Of a stretch of DNA of 48,256 nucleotides, positions 40,849 through 48,191 are shown one piece after another. The translations under genes and the position numbers were made by a program. Position 1 is the stretch's first letter, and every line of letters starts with the position of its first letter. The notes under the pieces are model-generated. The model saw only the letters and a program-made list of their open reading frames with translations. It was not told where the DNA came from and searched no databases. Origin of the DNA: Bacteroidales bacterium (GTDB lineage: Bacteria > Bacteroidota > Bacteroidia > Bacteroidales > UBA932). The stretch spans positions 1 to 48,256 of the forward strand of contig JAFTFV010000020.1 in the NCBI GenBank assembly GCA_017458265.1, read 5' to 3'.

Positions 40849-42624
40849 ATGACTAAGACATTCTTTAAAGCCCTTGCGGCTATTGCGCTCCTGGCCTTAT
40901 CGGCCTGTACGCAGGATGAAATTAACCAGTTCCTGAATGATGGCAAGGAAATCCCTGCAACCTCCATCACACTTGATGTTCCCCTCGACGCCGAACTAAA
41001 GGTAGGAGAGACCTTGACCATTACCGCAAAGGTGGAACCTGAAAACACCACGGATAAGGTGGAATGGGTGTCCCTTTATCCTGAAATCGCTTCCGTTGAA
41101 AACGGCGTTGTTACCGGATTAAAGGAAGGAATCGCTTCAATTGAGGCCAAGGCCGGAAAAGTTATGGCCTCTTGCCGTATTGTTGTCCGTAAGGCCGATG
41201 ACGGCGGCGGAAACGGCGGAAGCGACAAAGCCGTGGAAAGAATTTCCGTAGACCCTGCTGTCACCAAAATTACAATTGGCGCTGATGGGATTCTCACGGC
41301 TATCATTACTCCGGAAGACGCAAAGGCCGATATCAAGTGGGTGAGTGACAATACCCAGGTCGTCACGGTGGAAAAAACTTCCGACAGGCAGGCAAAGATA
41401 ACCGGCGTTTCCGTTGGAACCACCAAGGTTCTGGCGATGGTAGGCGATATGATGGCTTTCTCCGAGGTAACCGTAGAAAGGGACGGTGGCAGCGGTGGTG
41501 GTGGCTCTTCCACCATTAACAGCGCATCTGTGGATCCTTCTTTCGTTGCCCTTGGACTGGGTCAAGAACAGGTGGTCTCATTGATTATGGACCCCGAAGA
41601 CGCAGAGGTTACCATTTACTGGGAATCTCAGGCCAGTTATGTTGCCAAGGTGCAGATGGTTTCCAAGACTCAGGCCAAGATAACCGGTGTGGGCGTGGGG
41701 CAGACGGTTGTAACCGTACACGCCGGAGACCTTACCGCAAACTGCCAGGTCTCCGTTACAGACTCTGACAATTCCGTACCGGTAGAGTCCGTTACCCTTG
41801 ACAGGCACGAACTTACGCTCAGTGTAAACCAGCAGTACCAGTTTACGGCTACGGTCCTTCCTGAAAACGCTTCCAACAAGAATGTTGTCTGGGCCAGTTC
41901 CGCCAACAGCGCAAAGTTATATATCAGTTCAACCGGCCAGCTTACTGCCCTGCAGCCCTGCGAGGCCACAATTACGGTCCGGTGCCAGGCCAATCCTATG
42001 ATATATGATACCTGCCAGGTAACTGTCACCGGAGGCTCTTCTGATCCGGGTGAAGAAGTTGTTGACCTTGGACTTCCCAGCGGGCTGAAATGGCGCGGCT
42101 GGAATGTAGGCGCCTCCAAGCCCGAGGAATATGGTAATTATTATGCCTGGGCAGAAACTTCCACCAAATCAAAGTACACTGGCGGCAATTATAAGTGGGG
42201 ACCGGTCGATTATGGTGATGGAATGAAATTGTATACCAAGTACGAGACAAAACTGGGCGGTGATAAAAAGAGTGTCCTGGAGCCTGAAGATGATGCTGCA
42301 AGTGTGAACCTTGGCAACGGTTGGCGTACGCCTACGTTCAAAGAGTTTAAGGAGTTACGTGAGTCTTGCACGTGGACCTGGACAAAACGCAATGGCGTCA
42401 ATGGAATGCAGGTGACAGGCCCTAACGGCAAGAGCATCTTCCTTCCTGCGGCCGGTGTCTTCCGGAGCAGCCTGGAGAACCAGGGCACCTACGGCAGTTA
42501 CTGGGCATCTACCCTCTCGGGAGTTGAGGGAATGGCAGACGCCGTGGACTTCATTTCCGGTGACAAGAGCATCGCTGCCATAGCCAGGGAATACGGACTT
42601 TCCGTGCGTCCCGTCAAGGATTAG
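40849..42624 (+). CDS. Surface lipoprotein with four BIG_2 domains and a FISUMP-type C-terminus
   Basis: A 591-residue lipoprotein (lipobox LLALSAC, Cys about 20). Four bacterial Ig-like 2 domains follow: about 36-115, 128-210, 222-305 and 310-397, each with a V..I.L/VDP start and a TGV..G...V end, joined by Gly-rich linkers (DDGGGNGGS, GGSGGGGSS). The C-terminus (about 405-591) is a Fibrobacter succinogenes major paralogous type domain: EVVDLGLPSGLKWRGWNVGA in part, WRTPTFKEFKEL, YGSYWAST, LSVRPV. Likely cell-surface adhesin or glycan-facing protein. It follows the LuxR-type regulator gene by 81 nt. Confidence 0.87.
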   Translation: MTKTFFKALAAIALLALSACTQDEINQFLNDGKEIPATSITLDVPLDAELKVGETLTITAKVEPENTTDKVEWVSLYPEIASVENGVVTGLKEGIASIEAKAGKVMASCRIVVRKADDGGGNGGSDKAVERISVDPAVTKITIGADGILTAIITPEDAKADIKWVSDNTQVVTVEKTSDRQAKITGVSVGTTKVLAMVGDMMAFSEVTVERDGGSGGGGSSTINSASVDPSFVALGLGQEQVVSLIMDPEDAEVTIYWESQASYVAKVQMVSKTQAKITGVGVGQTVVTVHAGDLTANCQVSVTDSDNSVPVESVTLDRHELTLSVNQQYQFTATVLPENASNKNVVWASSANSAKLYISSTGQLTALQPCEATITVRCQANPMIYDTCQVTVTGGSSDPGEEVVDLGLPSGLKWRGWNVGASKPEEYGNYYAWAETSTKSKYTGGNYKWGPVDYGDGMKLYTKYETKLGGDKKSVLEPEDDAASVNLGNGWRTPTFKEFKELRESCTWTWTKRNGVNGMQVTGPNGKSIFLPAAGVFRSSLENQGTYGSYWASTLSGVEGMADAVDFISGDKSIAAIAREYGLSVRPVKD

Positions 42625-42640
42625 CTCCTGATTACTTATA

Positions 42641-42676
42641 AAACAGCCCGCAGTTCACTCCGCGGGCTGTTTTTTG
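42641..42676 (+). terminator. Rho-independent terminator after the BIG_2 lipoprotein gene
   Basis: Perfect 10-bp stem AACAGCCCGC (42642-42651) / GCGGGCTGTT (42662-42671), loop of 10 nt, followed by a T-run. Confidence 0.9.
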
Positions 42677-42690
42677 TGCCTAACATTTTT

Positions 42691-42722
42691 TTTGCCGGGG
42701 AGCTGATTATTTGTTATATTTG
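42691..42722 (+). promoter_or_regulatory. Promoter of the AbrB-like/acyltransferase operon
   Basis: TTTG (42691-42694) and TATATTTG (42715-42722), spacing 20: the best match to consensus in the window. Leader of about 20 nt. Confidence 0.75.
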
Positions 42723-42747
42723 TGGGAAAATTCTAACTTTTACCACT

Positions 42748-42957
42748 ATGCAGGAAAATGAAGGCAAATACATCTTCGGAGTAGTGAAGGTGGGTGAAAA
42801 GGGCCAGATCGTGATTCCACGCGATGCCAGGAAGGTTTACGACATCAAGCCGGGGGACGCGCTGCTCCTCCTTGGCGACCAGAAAGGGATGGCGCTGGTA
42901 AAGACCGAAATCTTTCAGAGTGCCTTGGATCAGGTAATGGGAGACTTTGCGAAATGA
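42748..42957 (+). CDS. AbrB/SpoVT-type (MazE-like) regulator
   Basis: A 69-residue swapped-hairpin DNA-binding protein: GVVKVGEKGQIVIPRDARKVYDIKPGDALLLLG is the AbrB fold, written here in part (GEKGQIVIPRDARK). The ATG at 42748 follows a strong promoter; the ORF upstream to 42676 overlaps the terminator and is not coding. No toxin gene follows; instead the stop overlaps (ATGA) an acyltransferase gene, so it may autoregulate that operon. Confidence 0.85.
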   Translation: MQENEGKYIFGVVKVGEKGQIVIPRDARKVYDIKPGDALLLLGDQKGMALVKTEIFQSALDQVMGDFAK

Positions 42958-44048
42958 GAAAGCATTGGATAGACAACCTGCGGTGGGTAACCGTACTTCT
43001 GGTACTGTTGTACCACGTCATCTATTTCTACAACAATAAAGGCGTGTTTGGCGGAATAGGGGGCTTTGGAGAGTATCCGGATGTCCCGCAGTACCAGGAT
43101 GTTGTGATGTACATCCTGTATCCCTTCTTCATGCCGCTTCTCTTTATCCTGGCGGGAATAAGCGCCAGGTATGCCCTGGACAAGTATTCGGCAAAGGAGT
43201 GGTTCAAGGCCCGCACGCGGAAACTTCTGGTGCCGGGGACCATCGGCCTGTTTGTGTTCCAATGGATGGTAGGGTACTTCAACACGGTGGTGGCATCAAC
43301 GCAGGGCGTCTTTGACGGCGTTCCGGCAGTGGCAAAGTATATTATTATGGCAGTGAGCGGCACGGGCCCGTTGTGGTTCATTCAGGTACTGTGGCTTCTG
43401 AGCCTTGTGCTACTGATTGTGAGGGCTCTGGACAGACATGATCGGTTCTGGACTTGGTGCGGAAAGGCTGGCATTGTGTGGATAATCATGCTTGGAGTGC
43501 TCTTCTGGGCAGGGGAGCAGACACTCATCCGGAACCCCCGTCCGGAATCGGCCGATGGTCTTCTGAACCTGTACAAGCCTCTGTTCTATTTGGTTCCGTT
43601 CCTGCTGGGGTACTTTGTTTTCTCGCACGACGAGGTGCAGGAAAAGGTTGGCAAGGCCTGGATTCCGCTGATGATATCGGCCCTAATTGCTGGAGGCGTT
43701 CTCATTGGCACCACCTTCGGGCAGGACAATACCTCGCCTGAGTATCTGGGAAGCCCGCTCAACTGCATCTACGGCTGGCTGATGTGCCTTGCGATGATGG
43801 GCTGGTTCAATGCGCGCTTCGACAGCACGGCCCGTTTCGCCGGCTATATGACTCGTTCAAGCTACGGAATCTACATCGTCCATTACCTTGTGATTGCCAG
43901 CCTGGGCTACATGATGAAGACCTATACTCAGCTGCCGCCATGGTCCATGTACGTGATACTGACGGTTGCCGTGTTTACTCTCTCTCCGCTTCTCTATGAG
44001 ATTATCCGCCGCATCCCGGTAGTCCGCTGGTGCGTGCTGGGAGAATAG
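42954..44048 (+). CDS. Acyltransferase 3-family membrane protein
   Basis: A 364-residue integral membrane protein with about ten helices and the family's catalytic His in LLYHV (His21, after NLRWVTVL). It resembles the OpgC/glucan-modifying branch (acyltransferase 3, transfers acyl groups to carbohydrates of the envelope). The substrate is not clear. It is translationally coupled to the AbrB-like gene by ATGA. Confidence 0.85.
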   Translation: MRKHWIDNLRWVTVLLVLLYHVIYFYNNKGVFGGIGGFGEYPDVPQYQDVVMYILYPFFMPLLFILAGISARYALDKYSAKEWFKARTRKLLVPGTIGLFVFQWMVGYFNTVVASTQGVFDGVPAVAKYIIMAVSGTGPLWFIQVLWLLSLVLLIVRALDRHDRFWTWCGKAGIVWIIMLGVLFWAGEQTLIRNPRPESADGLLNLYKPLFYLVPFLLGYFVFSHDEVQEKVGKAWIPLMISALIAGGVLIGTTFGQDNTSPEYLGSPLNCIYGWLMCLAMMGWFNARFDSTARFAGYMTRSSYGIYIVHYLVIASLGYMMKTYTQLPPWSMYVILTVAVFTLSPLLYEIIRRIPVVRWCVLGE

Positions 44049-44358
44049 GCCACGGCCAAAACTGTGCTTTAGCGCCGGCCGTTGCCTCTCTGTGGTTCAA
44101 TGGGCGTTTTTTGCAAACGCCTGCTACTTAGTACTTTATAGAAATCCCCTGCGCAATCGAGATTGCTTTGTCATCCTTGACGAAGTGAATGAATATGCCC
44201 CGGCATTCCTTCTGGACTGTCCCAGCTAACCCGTGGGATCACATTTACAGACAGTTAGGATGGTGACCGAAAGTGACCGAAAAATCTATCAATAAATGAT
44301 GGTCAGATGATGCGCCATATAAGAATATTTCTTATCTTTGTTGCAAATACTGATAGAA
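44048..44358. other. Non-coding gap with hairpins and a possible coding remnant
   Basis: A 310-nt gap. A strong imperfect hairpin, GGCCACGGCC (44048-44057) with GGCCGTTGCC (44077-44086), 9 of 10 paired, overlaps the acyltransferase stop, and a perfect 7-bp hairpin GGCGTTT/AAACGCC follows at 44103-44121; neither has a T-run. On the minus strand about 33 codons are open (about 44140-44245), reading through IFIHFVKDDKAISIAQGISI to a stop; this looks protein-like but has no start and I cannot name it. A short direct repeat GTGACCGAAA occurs near 44262-44282. Confidence 0.45.
44333..44340 (+). promoter_or_regulatory. -7 box of the ParD/ParE operon
   Basis: TATCTTTG, 18 nt before the ATG at 44359. 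-33 not clear. Confidence 0.5.
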
Positions 44359-44607
44359 ATGAAAACAACTACTGTCGCATTAGGGTCTCATTTTGATGAA
44401 TTTATCCAGACCAGCGTTCTTGGCGGCCGTTACACGAACGCCAGCGAGGTGATTCGTGCCGGGCTAAGGAGGCTGGAAGAAGATGAGCAGAAGATAGCAG
44501 CTCTCCGTGCTGCCATAGAGGAAGGTGAAGCCAGCGGGTATGTCGAAGACTTTGACTTCGAGTCCCACTTGGAGGAGTTGAAGGCAAAACGGAGGAACAA
44601 TGGCTAA
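44359..44607 (+). CDS. parD: ParD-family antitoxin
   Basis: An 82-residue ribbon-helix-helix antitoxin: GSHFDEFIQTSVLGGRYTNASEVIRAGLRRLEEDE, in part, matches the ParD/CopG_antitoxin family DNA-binding region (about 8-40); the acidic C-terminal part should bind the toxin. The ATG at 44359 is preferred to a TTG at 44338, inside the promoter. It overlaps the toxin gene by 8 nt. Confidence 0.9.
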   Translation: MKTTTVALGSHFDEFIQTSVLGGRYTNASEVIRAGLRRLEEDEQKIAALRAAIEEGEASGYVEDFDFESHLEELKAKRRNNG

Positions 44608-44896
44608 GATCAGATTATCCAGAAAGGCAATTGCCGATTTGGATGGCATTTGGGACTATACCGCCCAAACCTGGTCGGAAGAACAGGCGGTCATTTATTA
44701 TCGGCAGATATATGGCGTTATTCAAGGATTGAATAATCTGCCTGTTCTCCTTGAAAAGAGGTATGATGTCATCAAACCGGGGCTCTTTGGTTTTAAGGTA
44801 GGGCATCACATTATTTTCTACAAAAAGGGCAACAATGGTTCCATTAGCGTAGATCGTATTCTTCACGAAAGAATGGACTATCAAAGACACCTGTAA
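44600..44896 (+). CDS. parE: ParE-family toxin
   Basis: A 98-residue toxin of the RelE/ParE superfamily (ParE toxins poison DNA gyrase). The family pattern is clear: LSRKAIADLDGIWDYTAQTWS in part, YYRQI, the R/YDVIKPGLFGFKVGHHIIFYK core and VDRILHERMD near the C-terminus. It looks intact and should be active when freed of ParD. This is a toxin of the stability type, not the topoisomerase subunit parE. Confidence 0.9.
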   Translation: MAKIRLSRKAIADLDGIWDYTAQTWSEEQAVIYYRQIYGVIQGLNNLPVLLEKRYDVIKPGLFGFKVGHHIIFYKKGNNGSISVDRILHERMDYQRHL

Positions 44897-44901
44897 TAAA
44901 A

Positions 44902-45219
44902 ATGGCAAGGGTTATTCATATTAAGAACTATAAGCTGATTAAACGAAAGTTATCTGTGCAAGAGATGCTTTCAGGATTGTCGTATCATTTTGGCACACAA
45001 GATGAGTACGGGCGAATGGCACAATTGGACGCCATCGGCAACGGCCCTGTTATAGTTTATGATGACCATCATATCGGAAGGGGCGTTCAGATTGTTGAAG
45101 CTAATAATAAGTTCGTTAAACTTGCCTTGCCAATCCCTTCCACGAGTTATGATGTAGAGGTTTTCTACAATCTGGCCAATAACATTGCCCGGCAATGGTC
45201 GGCATCACCCGCCTGGTAA
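44902..45219 (+). CDS. Unknown protein, 3'-truncated third gene of the toxin-antitoxin operon
   Basis: A 105-residue ORF starting 5 nt after the toxin stop. The first 97 residues look like a real protein (YHFGTQDEYGRMAQLDAIG, VIVYDDHHIGRGVQIVEAN, LALPIPSTSYDVEVFYNL), loosely recalling DUF4299 proteins; I cannot confirm that. The last residues (WSASPAW) are translated from the tyrosine recombinase remnant in another frame, so the native C-terminus has been lost at the junction near 45191-45195. Function unknown. Confidence 0.55.
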   Translation: MARVIHIKNYKLIKRKLSVQEMLSGLSYHFGTQDEYGRMAQLDAIGNGPVIVYDDHHIGRGVQIVEANNKFVKLALPIPSTSYDVEVFYNLANNIARQWSASPAW

Positions 45220-45451
45220 CGGAACTGGATCCTGTCACACGCAAGGAGGTCAAGCACCCGCTGAACGAAATAGCCAGCAGCCACCTTGCCCCCGCACCTT
45301 CGCGGGGAATATCTATCGGCAGGTCAAAGACCCCAACCTTGTCGCGTCCCTCACCGGCCACGCCGAAGGTTCCCGCGCCTTCAACCGCTACCGCGAAATT
45401 GACCTCGGGATGAAGTAGGATCTGGTGAGGATTCTGGAGAATAAGAAATAG
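45195..45451 (+). pseudogene. Remnant of a tyrosine recombinase/integrase C-terminus
   Basis: The stretch encodes the end of a Bacteroidetes-type tyrosine recombinase: GITRLVTELDPVTRKEVKHP, then NEIASSHLA (box II His) in one frame; RTFAGNIYRQVKDPNLVASL, TGHAEGS and the active-site-Tyr segment FNRYREIDLGMK in the next; then DLVRILENKK. The frame changes near 45290, apparently by loss of one base in an Arg codon of the HLARRTF motif, and a TAG at 45416-45418 replaces a Lys codon. The N-terminal and core-binding domains are missing. At least two disabling changes make it non-functional. Confidence 0.85.
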
Positions 45452-45465
45452 TTTCATTAAATTTG
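45433..45465 (+). promoter_or_regulatory. Promoter of the AlbA_2-type gene
   Basis: TCTG (45433-45436) and TAAATTTG (45458-45465), spacing 21, inside and just after the recombinase remnant; the ATG at 45485 is 19 nt downstream. Confidence 0.55.
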
Positions 45466-45484
45466 CAGAAATACGTTGAGGCTT

Positions 45485-47041
45485 ATGACGACGCAAGAAA
45501 TACTGAAGCTCTGTGGGAAAGGCGAACAGACACCAGTTCAGTTGAAGGAACGGGTGCTGGATAATTATGAGGTTGGTAAGGAGATGGTCTGCTATGCCAA
45601 TGAGCGTGGTGGAGGAACCATCATCGTCGGAGTGAACGACAAAACAGGAGAGATTAATGCACTTTCGCGCTTGGAGGTTCAAGAGCAGACCGGCCTGCTT
45701 TCCCAGATTGCAGAGCAGAATGTCAAGCCAGCCATTTCCATAAAGACTGAAAATGTTGATGTTCCTGGCGGACAGTTGATTGTCGCGACTATCCCTGAGG
45801 GCATCAATAAACCTTACAAGGATAACAAGGGCATTGTATGGGTAAAGAATGGAGCCAACAAGCGCCGGGTCATTGACAATGCCGAGATTGCAGAGATGAT
45901 GTCCGACAGCGGCACCTTCCGGCAGGACGAGGCATTGGTTCCGGGAGCCACTATGGCGGATTTGGACCAGGAGATCATAAAGACCTATCTGAGAACTCGC
46001 TTTGAAGCTTCGTTCAAGGCCAAAAAGATTACCTATGAGCAGATGGAAGATGCTTCTGCTGACGAGTTGGCCGGGATAGCTATATCAGGAATGACGGTCG
46101 AACACTTGTTCAAGAACTTCGGATTGATTCGTCCCAATAACGGTATTACCTATGCTGCCATGCTGCTTTTCGGGAAGCACACCCAGCGTTGGCTTCCCAC
46201 TGCAACCGTGAAATGTGTCAGTTTTATTGGCAACAGCCAGGGAGGAACAGAGTTCAGGGATAAGATGGACGATGCAGAAGCAGACGGCGGCCTGTTGGTT
46301 CAATACAACGCAATGATGTCCTTCCTCAAGCGCAATCTCCGCAACGTTCAGGTGGACCCGGATTTCAATTCATTAGGGCAGTTGGAAATACCCATCGGCG
46401 CGCTTTCGGAGATTTGCTCAAACGCGCTTCTGCATCGCTCGTATAGCAGGGAAGCGCCGGTCAGACTGTTCATTTTTGACAATCGGGTAGAGATTCATAG
46501 TCCTGGTATTCTTCCTGGAGGCTTACAAGTTGAAGATGTCCTCACTGGGACTTCCTTTCCCAGGAACAAAATGGTTTTCACTCATGGGGCATTTTTATTA
46601 CCGTACACGGGTGTCGGCAGTGGTTTTATCCGGGTGCGAGAACTGGCTGAGAAGATAGAAGTACTCAATGATGAAAAAAGGAAGGAGGTGATAGTTACTT
46701 TTTGGCGTGAAAGTAACCAAGAAAGTGTCAGAGGTTACGGAGAAAGTGTCAGACCTGGTGTCAGAGTAACGGATGAAAGTGACAGAGGTAACGGAGAAAG
46801 TGTCAGACCTGGTGACGGACCTGGTGTCAGAGCTAAAGATGCTTTAACTGGTAAAGAATTGGATATTGTTAATTATTGTACGGTTCCTCGCACAAGTAAG
46901 GAAATACTTGCAAGAGTGGGTGTGTCATACCACTCAAAGAATCTTGCCAAGTATGTCAAATCCTTGGTGAATAGGGGGCTCTTAAAAATGACTATTCCAG
47001 AGACGCCGAATGACCCCAATCAGAAGTACGTGAAGGCGTAG
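45485..47041 (+). CDS. AlbA_2/RecG-C-like DNA-binding protein with repetitive linker
   Basis: A 518-residue protein of the ATP-dependent DNA helicase-related AlbA_2 family. N-terminal AlbA_2 (Schlafen-like) domain (about 10-130): EMVCYANERGGGTIIVGV, YVWV-like WVKNGANKRRV; then the GHKL-like HATPase_c_4 region (about 300-400: LSEICSNALLHRSY, FDNRVEIHSPG); then a low-complexity linker (about 412-455) of ESVR.G.GESVRPG repeats; then a winged helix (about 460-518). These are often linked to mobile elements or defence; function here is unknown. No helicase motifs are present. The ATG at 45485 fits the promoter. Confidence 0.82.
   Translation: MTTQEILKLCGKGEQTPVQLKERVLDNYEVGKEMVCYANERGGGTIIVGVNDKTGEINALSRLEVQEQTGLLSQIAEQNVKPAISIKTENVDVPGGQLIVATIPEGINKPYKDNKGIVWVKNGANKRRVIDNAEIAEMMSDSGTFRQDEALVPGATMADLDQEIIKTYLRTRFEASFKAKKITYEQMEDASADELAGIAISGMTVEHLFKNFGLIRPNNGITYAAMLLFGKHTQRWLPTATVKCVSFIGNSQGGTEFRDKMDDAEADGGLLVQYNAMMSFLKRNLRNVQVDPDFNSLGQLEIPIGALSEICSNALLHRSYSREAPVRLFIFDNRVEIHSPGILPGGLQVEDVLTGTSFPRNKMVFTHGAFLLPYTGVGSGFIRVRELAEKIEVLNDEKRKEVIVTFWRESNQESVRGYGESVRPGVRVTDESDRGNGESVRPGDGPGVRAKDALTGKELDIVNYCTVPRTSKEILARVGVSYHSKNLAKYVKSLVNRGLLKMTIPETPNDPNQKYVKA
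46719..46834 (+). repeat. Intragenic direct repeats encoding the AlbA_2 linker
   Basis: Imperfect repeats of a unit like GAAAGTGTCAGAGGTAACGG and its variants with AGACCTGGTGTCAGAG, covering about 115 bp. The frame is kept, encoding ESVRGYGESVRPGVRV and DESDRGNGESVRPG. Unit count could vary by slippage or recombination. Confidence 0.75.
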
Positions 47042-47065
47042 CTCTCCAGATTATTTTATCTAGAC

Positions 47066-48109
47066 ATGACTAATTACGGCGGTAATGGAACTGACTATTA
47101 CTTTGCTCTACTCCCTGGTGTTACTATTCCTGGATTCACCATTAAAATATACGATAGTTCGGATAACGAACTGCAGACCTTCACTTATTCGAGCAACTTC
47201 ACAACTGTTCGCAACAAGATTACGACCATTACCAATTTCGACGGGCGTTCAACGCTGAGCAGAAAACCGCAGCTACTTAACGGCACTGATTTCAACGTGG
47301 CTGTCAAGTCTTTGGCTTCTCAGGCAAATGGTTCAGGCGTTATAGACAATGAAACATTGCCGGATGATTATGTCTCGTCTTTTACCATTTCCCTTAGCGA
47401 CGCTGGAAGCTATAGCGAAGAAGCTGGCGTTTGTACGAAAGTCAGTGCGGATGGCTCTCTGTTTGATATTTGGGCTACCTATTCTTCAGGCACCATCACC
47501 CTTCGTACTGCGGCTGCAGAGATGGCGGCAAATACCACGACAAACAGCATGTTCCGCTCGTTTAGTGAGCTCACGTCAGTAGCCTTCCTTTCCAGCGTTG
47601 ATATGACGAATACCACTACGGCTCAGTACATGTTCTTGGGATGTAATAAATTGTCAACGGTTCCGGCTCTCAATATGCCAAATGTTACATACACCGCCTA
47701 CATGTTCTACAGTTGTTCTTCTTTGACGGCTCTTAATCTTTCCGGGGTTGAAGGGAGCGTTACCGGTGTCAGCAATATGTTTTATGGTTGTACAAACCTT
47801 GGCAGTGTCATATTCTCCGATGATTTCGAGACGTTCTCTTGCACCGACTACGCGAATATATTCAAGAACTGCACTTCGCTCAGAAGTATCGTAATGAAGG
47901 GATTCCATATTGGGCAGACGGCAGTTCCATCGAATAAGTTGGAGACGAAGCTAGGTGGAGCACTGACCAATGTCACGAATTGCACTATATATTATTCAGA
48001 CCTTGAAGCCGAAGGAACATACACGTTCAGCAATTGCTGGGCGGCGTTGTCTCTGGACGACTATAGTACAGGAATAAGCAATATCACTTGGAATAATGGC
48101 AGGCCGTAA
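47066..48109 (+). CDS. DUF285/BspA-type leucine-rich surface protein, probably 5'-truncated
   Basis: A 347-residue ORF. The C-terminal 200 residues are DUF285-like repeats (FSELTSVAFLSSVDMTN, MFLGCNKLSTVP, MFYSCSSLTALNLSG, MFYGCTNLGSVIFSD, IFKNCTSLRSIVMKG), as in BspA-like and other secreted proteins. The first 60 residues (DYYFALLPGVTIPGFTIKIY, NKITTITNF) resemble the end of a fimbrillin-like adhesin domain. There is no signal peptide, although such proteins are exported, and no promoter box is seen in the 24 nt after the AlbA_2 stop. It is therefore probably a 3' piece of a larger gene. Confidence 0.65.
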   Translation: MTNYGGNGTDYYFALLPGVTIPGFTIKIYDSSDNELQTFTYSSNFTTVRNKITTITNFDGRSTLSRKPQLLNGTDFNVAVKSLASQANGSGVIDNETLPDDYVSSFTISLSDAGSYSEEAGVCTKVSADGSLFDIWATYSSGTITLRTAAAEMAANTTTNSMFRSFSELTSVAFLSSVDMTNTTTAQYMFLGCNKLSTVPALNMPNVTYTAYMFYSCSSLTALNLSGVEGSVTGVSNMFYGCTNLGSVIFSDDFETFSCTDYANIFKNCTSLRSIVMKGFHIGQTAVPSNKLETKLGGALTNVTNCTIYYSDLEAEGTYTFSNCWAALSLDDYSTGISNITWNNGRP

Positions 48110-48162
48110 AACAATTGTAAGCATTCGGTAAACCCCGTCCTTGCCGTCTGACTGATCCACGG

Positions 48163-48170
48163 TAACTTTG
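48163..48170 (+). promoter_or_regulatory. -7 box of the IS-encoded gene
   Basis: TAACTTTG, 21 nt before the ATG at 48192, with TTG at 48141-48143 (spacing 19). Between box and ATG lies a perfect 7-bp dyad CTTTGTC/GACAAAG (48166-48172, 48182-48188). Confidence 0.55.
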
Positions 48171-48191
48171 TCCGCAAAACAGACAAAGCTT

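Noticed and set aside
42676-42747. Upstream extension of the AbrB-like protein
   Set aside because: It would start inside the terminator T-run and cover the promoter elements at 42691-42722; the ATG at 42748 fits the family.
44600-44896. parE as topoisomerase IV subunit B partner of parC
   Set aside because: The 98-residue protein is a RelE/ParE-type toxin; it has no ATPase or TOPRIM domain.
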